Shown: positions 12,608-23,174, counted from the stretch's first letter. The stretch is 64,000 nt of DNA from Stomoxys calcitrans (GCF_963082655.1 NC_081552.1:49815280-49879279), one strand, 5' to 3'. Notes: generated by a model from the sequence alone, not told the origin. Made by a program: numbers and translations.

Positions 12608-12727
12608 CAACCAGTAAAAGCGTGCTAAATTCGGCAAAGCTGAATCTTACATACCCTCCACCATAGGTCGTATTTGTCGAGTTCTTTTCCCGAAATCTCT
12701 TTTTAGGCATAGAAAGGATAAAGGAAA
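12608..12727 (+). mobile_element. A-family head fragment
   Basis: About 120 bp of head only (agtaaaagcgtgctaaattc, then cataccctccaccatagg). It is truncated where a second, complete A copy begins with acaagtaagagcgtgc. The first palindrome has decayed (ttcggcaaagctgaa). Confidence 0.65.
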
Positions 12728-13987
12728 AACAAGTAAGAGCGTGCAAAGTTCGGCCGGGCCGAATCTTATATACCCTCCACCATGGCATCTGTCGACTTCT
12801 TTGCTCTGTATCTGTTTTTAGGCAAACAAAGTATAATGAATAAGGACGGAGGAGCAGCTACATCAAGTTATAGTCCGATTCGGGGCTCAAGAAGCGAAAT
12901 CGGGAGTTAGGTTTATATGGGAGCTGCATCAAGCTTTAGATCGATTCTGACCATATTGCACACGTATGTTGAAGGCCATGGGAGGAGCCGTTGTACAACA
13001 TTTGTGCCAAATCGGATGAGAATTGCGCCCTCTAGAGGCTCAAGAAGTCAAGACCCAAGATCGGTTTATATAAGAGCTATATCAGGTTATGGACCGATTA
13101 CGACCATACCTGCCACAGTTATTGGATATCATAACAAAACACGTCGTGCAAAATTTCATTCCAATCGGATAAGAATTGCGCCCTCTAGAGGCTCAAGAAG
13201 TCAAGACCCAAGATCGGTTTATATGGCAGCTATATCAGGTTATGGACCGATTTGAACCATACCTTGCACAGTTGTTGGAAATGATATCAAAACACTATGT
13301 TCAAAATTTCAGTCAAATCGGATGAGAATTGCGCCCTCTAGAGGCTCAAGAAGTCAAGACCCAAGATCGGTTTATATGGCAGCTATATCAGGTTATGGAC
13401 CGATTAGGACCATACTTGCCAGTGTTATTGGATATCATAACAAAACACGTCGTGCAAAATTTCATTCCAATCGGATGAGAATTGCGCCCTCTAGAGGCTC
13501 AAGAAGTCAAGACCCAAGATCGGTTTATATGGCAGCTATAGCAGGTTATGGACCGATTACGACCATACTTGCCACAGTTATTGCATATCATAACAAAACA
13601 CGTCGTGCAAAATTTCAATCGAATCGGATAAGAATTGCGCACTGTAGAGGCTCTAGAAGTCAAGACCCAAGATCGGTTTATATGGCAGCTATATCAAAAC
13701 ATGGACCGATATGGCCCATTTACAATACCAACCGACCTACACTAATAAGAAGTATTTGTGCAAAATTTAAAGCGGCTAGCTTTACTCCTACGAAAGTTTG
13801 CGTGTTTTCGACAGACAGACGGGCGGACGGACGGACGGACGGACATGGCTAGGTCGATTTAAAATGTCATGACGATCAAGAACATTTATACTTAATGGGG
13901 TCTTAGACCCACATTTCGAGGAGTTACAAACGGAATGACGAAATTAGTATACCCCCATCCTATGGTGGAAAGTATAAAAATACAAAA
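12728..13987 (+). mobile_element. A-family copy, full length
   Basis: Head palindrome at about 12750-12766, monomers with tttatatggc at 13218 and 13371 and a variant at 13524 (exact 153-bp spacing), tail with gacggacggacggacggaca and a final ctatggtggaaagtataaaa. The 176-residue frame at 13322-13852 spans three monomers because 153 is divisible by three. Most monomers elsewhere carry a stop after ATGGACCGATT, so I do not call a gene. Confidence 0.8.
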
Positions 13988-14345
13988 CAGAAAAAAAACC
14001 CAAATGAAGTCTGTAAATTTTATAGACTTTAAAGTGTTTGCATGTCGATGTGTGTGTGTGTGTGTTGGAGTGCGTCTTTTCGCTACTGCCACTTCAATTG
14101 TTAGTAGTCCTCATTTGATATTTTCAAATGTTCAGCATACCGACTCGTATTTGGCAAGCTATAAACTTTATTGGCTCAAGAAGAGGAATTTTATTGACTC
14201 AATATCTTGGCGATGAGCAGACAAAAATAAACGCCAACAAATCAACGACAGTTGCTACCGACAAAAAAAGGGTTAATGGAACTCAAAAAGTGCTGAGTTC
14301 GAAAACAAAAGATGAGACTACCAAGCAAGCAGCGACTCTGTTTTG
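13988..14345. other. Low-repeat region with a short (TG)n tract
   Basis: A TG dinucleotide run lies at about 14049-14066. No gene is recognised. Confidence 0.4.
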
Positions 14346-14495
14346 GCGATTAAGGGACATTTTTATTCCCAGAGGATGGGGGTATGCTAATCTAGTCATT
14401 CAGTTTGTAACACCTCAAATATTGATCTGCGACCCCATAAAGAATATATACTTCTTGATCGTCTCGACGTTATGAGTCGATCTAGCTAGTCCGAA
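14346..14495 (-). mobile_element. A-family tail fragment, reverse
   Basis: Only the reversed tail remains (attcccagaggatgggggta, cagtttgtaacacctc, tacttcttgatcgtctcgac). It is then lost in AT-rich DNA. Confidence 0.55.
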
Positions 14496-15000
14496 CATTT
14501 TTTATCAACAATTTTTTTTCCCAAATTCACATAGAAAATTTTCTATTGAGGATTTTCTTTAAAGTTTGTTTCCATGGACATTTGTTTTTAAATTTTCATT
14601 TTATAAATATTTTCAATTTTCTTTAATAGAATATTGAGTAAAAACAGTTTTCCATAATTTTTATAAACATTGCTTTGTCAAAAAAAAAAAAAATTGTAAA
14701 CATTTTTTGCATAAAAAAAAAAATTTAAATATGTTTTGCTTAGAAAATTTCTTTGAATTTGTTTCGAAAAAAATTTTCTTAAAGTTTGTGTTAAACTTTC
14801 TTTGTTCGTAGAATTCAAATTTAATAGGAAATTTGGTTAAAATTTAATTTTATACAAAATTTTGTTAAAATTTTAATTTATAGAAGATGTTGTAAATTGT
14901 AAATAAAGAACATTTTTTAAAAAAAATTTTGTATAAAAAAAGCTGAAAAAAATTAGTTTTGCAGGTTAAAAAAAAATAATTTTTTTTCAAAAAAGTTTTA
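14496..15000. repeat. AT-rich region related to the 29-bp minisatellite
   Basis: Long A and T runs with scattered aaaattttctat-type units, too degenerate for unit counting. No gene. Confidence 0.5.
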
Positions 15001-15085
15001 ATTTTTGCATCTCCGATCATTGAGCTCGTCTCGAAAGAGAAACAAACAAGAATTGTAAAATTTAATGATCTCGCCCTAACATCTC
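15001..15085 (+). repeat. Fragment of a small inverted-repeat element also at 63.7 kb
   Basis: tgcatctccgatcat, gaaagagaaac and aattgtaaaatttaatgatc followed by cgccctaac match 63771-63840 in order. The first half also matches 63243-63285 on the opposite strand. Confidence 0.6.
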
Positions 15086-15560
15086 TTTCTCGATTATATC
15101 TCAATATGCTTGAAGGTAATGTATTGCCCATCTTTTAAATCTTCCCTTGTCTAATTCAACCATCTATATGGAAATTTCACCCCAAAAAAATGCAACCATT
15201 AAAAATCAATATTAAAACTAGAATAGCGATGCAGTAGCTATAAGTTTTCTTTCGACAGCTATCAAATCCTTGGAAAGCATTTATAATGAAGCAAAACAAA
15301 AAAAAAAAAAAAAAAAAACGACACAACAATTTATATGCAATTTTTTCCCTTCATTGGCCAATATTTTGTTTGTTAAAATAGGAAAATACCAAAAAAGCAA
15401 CTCTTAAGAATAAACTCAATTTTTTTTTTTCTTGATTGCAACGATAATTTCAATTTCAATGAAATATTGGTTCAAAAGGTTACCGTACAACAAACATAAG
15501 AAACCAGACAAAGGATACCAAAACAAAAGAAGAAGAGCACTAACACAATGTGAGTTTGAA
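15086..15560. other. Low-repeat region with a long A run
   Basis: Poly-A of about 21 lies near 15298-15319. No gene is recognised. The region ends where the triplicated unit begins. Confidence 0.45.
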
Positions 15561-17525
15561 GATTCTCCATTCATGGAAAAGAAAAGCCACCAGCCAATAG
15601 CAAAAACATTGCATGGGTTAGTTACCCATTGGCCCAAAGATGGCTGAACAGCAATCATGAGTGGGAAATGTTATTGCTATAGCTGATTTTTCAGTGGCTG
15701 TTGCTGCTGCTCTCGAAGATTGGGTCCTAGGGCTGCTTCTGATTGCAAATTATTAAAATTTGTAAACAAAAAAAATTAAAAGTCAAAATTTTATTTTCTA
15801 AAAAAATGTTTGTTAACATTTTTTTCTGTTTGTTTCTTTTTATCAAAATTCTATTTCTACGGAAAATTTTGTCAAAATTTTATTTTCATAGAAAATTTTG
15901 TCAAAATTTTTTTCTATAGAAAATTTAATCAAAATTTTATTTCCATACAAAAAAATTTCAAAAATTTAATTTCCATAGAAAATTTTTTCTAAACTTTATT
16001 TCCATAGAAAATTTTGTCAAAATTTTATTTCCCTAGAAAATTTTGTCAAAATTTAATTTCCATAGAAAATGTTGTCAAAATTTTATTTCCATAGAAAATT
16101 TTGTCAAAATTTTATTTCCCTAGAAAATTTTGTCAAAATTTTATTTCCATAGAAAATTTTGTCAAAATTTTATTTCCATAGAAAATTTTGTCAAAATTTT
16201 ATTTCCATAGAAAAAGATTCTCCTTTCATGGAAAAGAAAAGCCACCAGCCAATAGCAAAAACATTGCATGGGTTAGTTACCCATTGGCCCAAAGATGGCT
16301 GAACAGCAATCATGAGTGGGAAATGTTATTGCTATAGCTGATTTTTCAGTGGCTGTTGCTGCTGCTCTCGAAGATTGGGTCCTAGGGCTGCTTCTGATTG
16401 CCAATTATTAAAATTTGTAAACAAAAAAAATTAAAAGTCAAAATTTTATTTTCTAAAAAAATGTTTGTTAACATTTTTTTCTGTTTGTTTCTTTTTATCA
16501 AAATTCTATTTCTACGGAAAATTTTGTCAAAATTTTATTTTCATAGAAAATTTTGTCAAAATTTTTTTCTATAGAAAATTTAATCAAAATTTTATTTCCA
16601 TACAAAAAAATTTCAAAAATTTAATTTCCATAGAAAATTTTTTCTAAACTTTATTTCCATAGAAAATTTTGTCAAAATTTTATTTCCCTAGAAAATTTTG
16701 TCAAAATTTAATTTCCATAGAAAATGTTGTCAAAATTTTATTTCCATAGAAAATTTTGTCAAAATTTTATTTCCCTAGAAAATTTTGTCAAAATTTTATT
16801 TCCATAGAAAATTTTGTCAAAATTTTATTTCCATAGAAAATTTTGTCAAAATTTTATTTCCATAGAAAAAGATTCTCCTTTCATGGAAAAGAAAAGCCAC
16901 CAGCCAATAGCAAAAACATTGCATGGGTTAGTTACCCATTGGCCCAAAGATGGCTGAACAGCAATCATGAGTGGGAAATGTTATTGCTATAGCTGATTTT
17001 TCAGTGGCTGTTGCTGCTGCTCTCGAAGATTGGGTCCTAGGGCTGCTTCTGATTGCCAATTATTAAAATTTGTAAACAAAAAAAATTAAAAGTCAAAATT
17101 TTATTTTCTAAAAAAATGTTTGTTAACATTTTTTTCTGTTTGTTTCTTTTTATCAAAATTCTATTTCTACGGAAAATTTTGTCAAAATTTTATTTTCATA
17201 GAAAATTTTGTCAAAATTTTTTTCTATAGAAAATTTAATCAAAATTTTATTTCCATACAAAAAAATTTCAAAAATTTAATTTCCATAGAAAATTTTTTCT
17301 AAACTTTATTTCCATAGAAAATTTTGTCAAAATTTTATTTCCCTAGAAAATTTTGTCAAAATTTAATTTCCATAGAAAATGTTGTCAAAATTTTATTTCC
17401 ATAGAAAATTTTGTCAAAATTTTATTTCCCTAGAAAATTTTGTCAAAATTTTATTTCCATAGAAAATTTTGTCAAAATTTTATTTCCATAGAAAATTTTG
17501 TCAAAATTTTATTTCCATAGAAAAT
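15561..17525. repeat. 655-bp unit in three tandem copies
   Basis: Copies start at 15561, 16216 and 16871 with gattctcc; the spacing is exactly 655 bp. Each unit has about 220 bp of non-repeat sequence (tggctgaacagcaatcatga; ggctgttgctgctgctctcg) followed by about 430 bp of 29-bp AT minisatellite. Copies 2 and 3 share two variants that differ from copy 1 (ctcctttcatgg for ctccattcatgg; gattgccaatt for gattgcaaatt) and otherwise look identical. This points to recent unequal exchange within the minisatellite, or to an assembly expansion. Confidence 0.9.
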
Positions 17526-17728
17526 TTTGTCAAAATATTATTTCCATAGAAAATTTTGTCAAAATTTTATTTCCATAGCAAAATTTGTCAAAAATTTTTT
17601 TCCCTAGCAAAATTTGTCAAAATTTTATTTCCATAGCAAAATTTGTCAAAATTTTATTTCTATAGAAAATTTAGTGAAAATTTTATTTCCATAAATAATT
17701 TGTGACAATTTTATTTCTATAGAAAAGT
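15840..17728. repeat. 29-bp AT minisatellite array
   Basis: The consensus unit, read from the array, is ttttgtcaaaattttattt followed by ccatagaaaa (29 bp). It recurs many times per 655-bp unit, runs on to about 17728 and resumes at 18691. Variants replace gaaa by caaa or ccatag by ccctag. Repeats abut without spacers. Confidence 0.85.
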
Positions 17729-17738
17729 TAATCAAAAT

Positions 17739-18690
17739 ATGGATTGACGGAACCCTAGCATTGCCATCTGGAAGATCATGTTACACGGATGGATCAAAGC
17801 TAGAGGACAAAGTGGGCCTGGGGGTTTACATTGAAAACCCAGGGACTGACATCTGTTTTAGACTGCCTGACCATAATACAGTCCTGCAGGCGGAGATCCG
17901 GGCAATCACGGAATGCGTGAAGTGGTGTGGTGCTAACGCGAGGACGTCGACTCTGAACATCTTTACAGACAGTAAAATTGCCATAAGGGCAATAACAACC
18001 AGAACGGTAAGGTCTCGAACAGTCTTGCAGTGTAAAAAGGAGTCTAACGCCTTCTCTGAGGATGGGAAAATCCGCATCGTTTGGATGCCGGGCCATAACG
18101 GAGTAAGGGGAAATGAAAGGGCAGACGATTTGGCGGTGAAGGCCAGAGGACTGCCGTCAATAAACTTGGTTAACCCGAAGCCTTTCGGGTCGACGCAATC
18201 CGAGTTAAGGGAGTGGGCGACGAATGCGCATGCAAAATTGTGGAACAGCGAAACGGTCGGTAGGACGGCGAAAATCCTATGGGGGATCCAGATCGTGAGA
18301 AGACGAGGCTATTACTGAAAGAAAGCCCAAAGGAGGTCAGGACTACGAGCTCACTTATGTAAAATCGGTGCGGCAAGTGATAGGATGTGTAGGGCACGCG
18401 GGGAAGATGTTGAGACGTTGGAGCATTTCCTTTGTCATTGCCCGGCTTTAGCGGCTAATAGATACCGGCACTAAGGTGGAGACACAATACCAGAAATGAG
18501 CCATCTTAAGGGAGTGGCATTGAAAACAATTAAGGATTTTGTAAGTAGCTCAGAATTCCTAACTTCAAATTTTGTTTTTAGAGGTTACTTTGTAGTTTTA
18601 ATAGCGCACAACAAGACGATTACTGGCTTAGGTGTATGTCCATAGTGGCATGGGGCGGATTAATATATGCACCGTCTTTTCAACCTAACC
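17739..18690 (+). mobile_element. 5'-truncated non-LTR retrotransposon with RNase H, flanked by 10-bp duplication
   Basis: taatcaaaat occurs at 17729-17738 and 18691-18700, exactly flanking the element: a target duplication made by insertion into the AT minisatellite. The element keeps only the RNase H domain, a broken C-terminal finger and the 3' UTR (gattactggcttaggtgtat, ggattaatatatgcaccgtc, ending caacctaacc). A second 3' fragment of the same family lies at 33431-33527. The 5' truncation is typical of target-primed reverse transcription. Confidence 0.85.
17761..18318 (+). pseudogene. RNase H domain of a LINE polyprotein (remnant)
   Basis: The frame shows a type I RNase H fold: YTDGSK (residues 8-13, Asp10), AEIRAI (Glu45), FTDSK (Asp70) and a PGHNGVRGNERADD block (His112, Asp122). 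All four acidic catalytic positions and the histidine are present. Such domains sit C-terminal to the reverse transcriptase in LINEs of the I/LOA/R1 assemblage; the exact clade cannot be fixed from this piece. The reading frame shifts in the G run near 18280-18285 and again near 18345. Past the shifts, a CHCC-like segment (about 18380-18450) has lost a cysteine to arginine (CRAR) and is followed by a stop. No reverse transcriptase is present, so the copy cannot be active. Confidence 0.8.
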
Positions 18691-18801
18691 TAATCAAAAT
18701 TTTATTTCTGCAAAAAATGTTGTCAAAATTTTATTTCTATCAAAAATTTTGTAAAAATGCAATTTCTTAGAAAAGTTATTACTTTCGAAAATTTTATAAT
18801 A

Positions 18802-19043
18802 TTGGGTGGCCCAAAAAGTAATAGCGGATTTTGCCTTTTTTTCGGCGTTGACAAATTTTTTCACAGCTTGTGACTCTGTAATTGCATTCTTTCTTCTGTC
18901 AGTTACATATCAGCTGTTACTTTTAGCTTGCTTTAGAAAAAAAGTGTAAAAAAAGTATATTTGATTAAAGTTCATTCTAAGTTTTATTAAAAATGCATTT
19001 ACTTTCTTTTAAAAAATCCGCATTTACTTTTTGAGCTACCCAA
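18802..19043 (-). mobile_element. mariner-type MITE, 242 bp, TA-flanked
   Basis: TTGGGTGGCCCAAAAAGTA at the left pairs with TACTTTTTGAGCTACCCAA at the right, and TA dinucleotides flank both ends (18800-18801, 19044-19045). The interior (ttgacaaattttttcacagc, tgattaaagttcattctaag) is the reverse complement of the copy at 57768-58003. No transposase is present, so mobilisation would need a source elsewhere. Confidence 0.85.
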
Positions 19044-19200
19044 TAATTATATATTGTAGTTATTTCTTTGGGAATTTTTGTCAAAATTTTGTTTGAAGTT
19101 TAGTCAAAATTTTATTTCTATAAAAAATTCTCTCAAAATATTATCTCTATGAAACATTTTATACAAATTATATTTCTATTGAAAATTTCATCAACATTTT
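19044..19200. repeat. Degenerate 29-bp AT minisatellite
   Basis: Resumes the AT array after the MITE (gtcaaaattttatttctat near 19108). The MITE therefore inserted into it. Confidence 0.6.
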
Positions 19201-19945
19201 TAGCTCGCAACTTTGGCAACTCTGCAACTCTACCAATTGCAGCCACTTTCTTCGTTGGCTTCCAAAGATGGCTTCTTCATTTGTTCATTGTTCGCCTTGC
19301 CACTCCAATTCTACGGTTTTCTTCATCTAAGCACTGATGATATAAATTCCATTTGTAAGCCAAAAAAAAAAAAAAAAATTATCTACAAACCATTTTAGAT
19401 TTCCCCGCCCTGCATTCTTTGGACTGCATCGTTATTTGCCCCTTGCAAATCATCCCAGTTTGCTTGGCTTTGAATTGGAAAATTTCAAATTTTCAATTAC
19501 GTTCATTCATTGTGAAATTACCTTGAATTTAAGCAACACATAAATGCTTCATCTTCGGTTTTCTTCGAATTTGTGGTATGTGTAAGGATTTGAATTTTTT
19601 TCTTTGTTGCAGTTCGTCTTTTTTGTCTTGATCGAGTTTACTTTGTTGTGTGTGTACAAAAGAATGGTAATAAGTGTGGATTTGCGTCAAAATCCCTTTA
19701 AATGTCTTGACTTGAAGCTTACCAGTAGCTTGGGGCCAAGGCATTAAGGTGTAAAATGAATATAAGAGAAGGATGCCAGCAGAGTTCGCAAACTTTAGGA
19801 GGATATCATGGAAAATGTAAAGATACAGTCGAAAAAGGTTTTCTTTTTATTAAATTTATTAAACTATACTGAGTTATTCTTTTTAAGGTCCCTTTCTTTG
19901 ACCATGTCGTAGAGAAATAGTCTCCTTGAACTTCTCCAGAGCTCT
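19201..19945. other. Low-repeat region, no gene recognised
   Basis: Several short frames occur, none with a family motif. A poly-A of about 16 lies near 19362. Confidence 0.45.
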
Positions 19946-20650
19946 GGAGATATCAGGTTCGTGCTTTATCCCCACCGGCATTTCATTTGAGCCCCATATT
20001 GCTATGGTCGCAAATTTGTTCCCTTTGGGGGATGTTTTTGGGAAGAGGCGGCCCCCCAAACACTTGGTTCCATATTTGGATATGAGATTCCAATTCTACA
20101 CTCAAGTACCTTTGTCTTAAGCCACATATTCCCATGGTCAGTCAATAAGTCCTGTTTGGGGGTGTTTTGGGGAAGTGATGGACCCCCAGAAACGTGGTCC
20201 CACATTTGGATATTAGAATAAGAATGTACTCGAAAATACCTTTTATTTGAGTCCCACATTGCCATGGTAGGAAAATATGTCCAATTTGAGGGTGTTTTGG
20301 GGGTTGGTCCGACAATTAGATATCAGATACGTTTTCTTATAAACCTAAAAACCTTTCATTTGAGTCCCATATTGTCATGATTGGTCTAAATATATGTTTG
20401 GAAGGTTTTTGGGGTGGGGCGGCCCCCCTAGGTAGACCATCCGAAATTTGGATACCAATTTTTTATTTTCAGGGTACTATATAAGAGCACACAAAATTTC
20501 GCTTAGATCGCACCACGTATCTCCGAGATCTGGCGTTTCTGAAAATAAGGGTAAGGGGGAAGGTCCGCCCCCCCCCCTCAGATTTCAAAAAATGTAGTAC
20601 CCTATTTTCACCACGGGATCATTACGCACCATCTGTGAAAGTTTCAAGAA
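19946..20650 (+). mobile_element. E-family repeat, forward
   Basis: The reverse complement of the 2.2-3.0 and 7.0-7.6 kb units (catttgagccccatattgct at about 19986, gttttggggaagtgatggac near 20163). It carries the ccgagatctggcgtttctga segment and agtttcaagaatc near the 3' side, then joins an A tail at about 20650 before the normal tatataagatt end. Confidence 0.65.
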
Positions 20651-21270
20651 TCTGTTTGTAACTACTCGAAATATTCGTCTGAGACCCCATATATTTTATG
20701 TCGATCTAGCCATGTCCGTCCGTCTGTCTGTCGAAAGTACGCTAACTTCCGAAGGAGTAAAGCTAGCCGCTTGAAATTTTGCACAAATATTTCTTATTAG
20801 TGTAGGTCGGTTGGTATTGTAAATGGGCCATATCGGTCCATGTTTTGATATAGCTGCCATATAAACCGATCTTGGGTCCTGACTTCTTGAGCCTCTAGAG
20901 TGCGAAATTCTTATCCGATTGGAATGAAATTTTGCACGAAGTATTTCGGTATGATATCCAACAACTGTGCCAAGTATGGTTCAAATCGGTTTATAACCTG
21001 ACATAACTGTCATATAAAAAGATCTGGAGATTTGACTTCCTGAGCTTCTAGAGGGCGCAATTCCTATCCGATTTGGCTAAAATTTTGTACGACGAATCCT
21101 CCCATGACCAAATTGCATGATGTATTTGATTCTTACTTTCAACAACTGTGCGAAGTATGGTTCAAATCGGTTCATAACCCGATATAGCTGCCATATAAAC
21201 CGATCTGGGATATTGACTTCTTGAGCCTCTAGAGGTCGCGATTATTATCCGATTTGCCTGAAATTTTGTA

Positions 21271-21877
21271 TAGGTTGATTTTTTTGAGGTTAGGATTTTC
21301 ATGCATTAGTATTTGACAGATCACGTGGGATTTCAGACATGGTGTCAAAGAGAAAGATGCTCAGTATGCTTTGACATTTCATCATGAATAGACTTACTAA
21401 CGAGCAACGCTTGCAAATCATTGAATTTTATTACCAAAATCAGTGTTCGGTTCGAAATGTGTTCAAATTTTGACAAATTTTGTTCAGCGATGAGGCCCAT
21501 TTCTGGTTGAATGGCTACGTAAATAAGCAAAATTGCCGCATTTGGAGTGAAGAGCAACCAGAAGCCGTTCAAGAACTGCCCATTCATCCCGAAAAATGCA
21601 CTGTTTGGTGTGGTTTGTACGCTGGTGGAATCATTGGACCGTATTTTTTCAAAGATGCTGTTGGACGCAACGTTACGGTGAATGAACACATTTCGAACCG
21701 AACACTGATTTTGATAATAAAATTCGATGATTTGCAAGCGTTGCTCGTTAGTAAGTCTATTTATAATGAAATGTCAAAGCATACTGAGCATCTTTCTCTT
21801 TGACACCATGTCTGAAATCCCACGTGATCTGTCAAATACTAATGCATGAAAATCCTAACCTCAAAAAAATCACCCTT
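21271..21877 (+). mobile_element. Fold-back derivative of a Tc1/mariner-type transposon, copy 1
   Basis: Near-perfect terminal inverted repeats of 194 bp (21271-21464 and 21684-21877) start with aggttgattttt or its counterpart agggtgattttt and flank a 219-bp core. TA at 21269-21270 and 21878-21879 is the target duplication; removing one TA and the element restores the A-family sequence ttttgtacgacggatcc seen in other copies. Each arm includes the start of a transposase frame (LTNEQRLQIIEFYYQNQCSV, a DUF4817-like DNA-binding start by memory). The core has a transposase catalytic segment on the plus strand. Confidence 0.85.
21480..21690 (+). pseudogene. Transposase catalytic-core fragment (mariner superfamily)
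   Basis: The translation begins FSDEAHFWLNGYVNKQNC and contains TVWCGLYAGGIIGPYFF, a segment around the second catalytic aspartate (FSDE) of Tc1/mariner-superfamily transposases that carry a DUF4817-type N-terminus. It lacks most of the DNA-binding region and both other acidic catalytic residues, so it cannot encode an active enzyme. The frame then runs into the right inverted arm, where the antisense of the N-terminal region is read. Confidence 0.75.
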
Positions 21878-22224
21878 TACGACGGATCCTCTCATTACCA
21901 TCAACATACGTGTTTATTATGGTCTGAATCGGTCTATAGCCCGATACAGCTCCCATATAAAGTGATCTTTCTATTTTACTTCTTGAGCCCCCAAAGGGCG
22001 CAATTCTTATTCGAATTGGCTGACATTTTACACAGATCTCCAACATATTATTTAATTGTGGTCCAAACCGGATCATATCTTGATATCGCTCTAATAGCAG
22101 CGCAAATCTCTTCTTAGATTCTTTTTTGCCTAAGAAGAGATGTCGGGAATAGAACTCGACTAAAGCGATCCATGGTGGAGGGTATATAAGATTCGCCCCG
22201 GCCGAACTTGGCACGCTTTTACTT

Positions 22225-23078
22225 GTTTCTTTTTATACCATCTATCATAATCTAATTTCGTCATTCCGTTTGTAAAGCATCGAAATATTCATCTAAGACC
22301 CAACAAAGTTTATATGTATAATTTTGATCGTCTTGACATTCTAAGTTAACTTAGCCATGTCGGTCTGTCTATCTGTCGAAAGCACACAAACTTTCGAAGC
22401 GATAAAGCTAGGCGTATTAAAACTTAGCACAAATACTTCCTATTAGTGGAGGTCAGTTGGGATTTGAAATGGGTCATATTGGTCTATGTTTTGATATAGC
22501 TGCCATAAAAACCGATTTTGGATCTTGACCTCTTGAGCCCCTAAACGCCGCAATTCTTATCCGATTTGTCTCAAATTTTGTATAAGATATTTTGCTATGA
22601 CTTTCATCATCTGTTTAAGTATGTTTCAAACCGGTTTAAAACTTTGTGTAGCTCCCATATCAACCGATCTCCTTATTTGACTCTCTGAGCCTCTGGAGGG
22701 CACAATTCTTATGCGATTTGGCTAAACATTATTTTAACGACTTCTCCTATGATCTTCCACATACGTGCCAAATATGGTCTGAATGGGTCCATAACCTGAT
22801 ATAGCTCCCATATAAACAGATTTGAATTCCTAAGGCACACAATTCTTATCCAATTTTTGCTGACATTTTGCGCAATGACATTTACTATGGTCTCCAACAG
22901 CCAAATCAAGCATGTTCCCAATTGGTTTGTAATCTGAAATAGCTCCAATAGCTTTGCAATTTTTATCCATTATCCTTTGTTTGCCTATAAAGAGATGTCA
23001 GGCAAAAAAATGTCAAATGAGATCCATGGTAGGGGGTTTGTAAGATTTGGCCGACCGAACTTTTCCCGCTTTCACTTG
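22225..23078 (-). mobile_element. A-like variant repeat, reverse
   Basis: The tail is ttttataccatctatcataa (decayed). Monomers (tatagctgccataaaaaccg near 22496; tatagctcccatataaacag near 22800) lead to a degraded head gaacttttcccgctttcact ending at about 23078. More diverged than neighbouring A copies. Confidence 0.6.
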
Positions 23079-23079
23079 C

Positions 23080-23174
23080 TGTCACTCGATTCGTTCGCAA
23101 AGTCATTGAAAAAAGCTATTTTCCCTTTATAAAATCAGCTGTTTTCAATGACTTGGCGAACGAATCGAGTGACA
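23080..23174. repeat. 95-bp hairpin element with 33-bp arms
   Basis: TGTCACTCGATTCGTTCGCA and on to 23112 pairs with 23142-23174 with a single mismatch; the loop is 29 nt. It starts directly at the end of an A-like head. It could be a tiny MITE or the two inverted ends of a deleted transposon. Confidence 0.8.

Larger units (their letters stand above)
20651..22217 (-). mobile_element. A-family copy, reverse, split by a fold-back element
   Basis: The reversed tail begins tttgtaactactcgaaatat and monomers follow at about 20853, 21007 and 21187. A 607-bp insertion at 21271-21877 interrupts it. The A copy resumes at cgacggatcctctcattacc and ends at the head (ccccggccgaacttggcacg, acttgtttc, 22217). 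Uninterrupted copies (for example 48490-48510) show the pre-insertion order. Confidence 0.75.

Noticed and set aside
13322..13852. 176-residue open frame (MAAISGYGPI-type repeats), with many similar frames elsewhere
   Set aside because: The frame is carried by 153-bp monomers (a multiple of three). Most monomers have TGA or TAA after ATGGACCGATT, similar frames open on the other strand, and no start context or domain is seen.
15840..17728. CRISPR-like array of 29-bp repeats
   Set aside because: Repeats abut directly with no unique spacers, are AT-rich and degenerate, and the genome is eukaryotic.
23080..23174. Hairpin as a transcription terminator or operator
   Set aside because: Terminator logic is prokaryotic; the size and context fit a transposon-derived inverted repeat.
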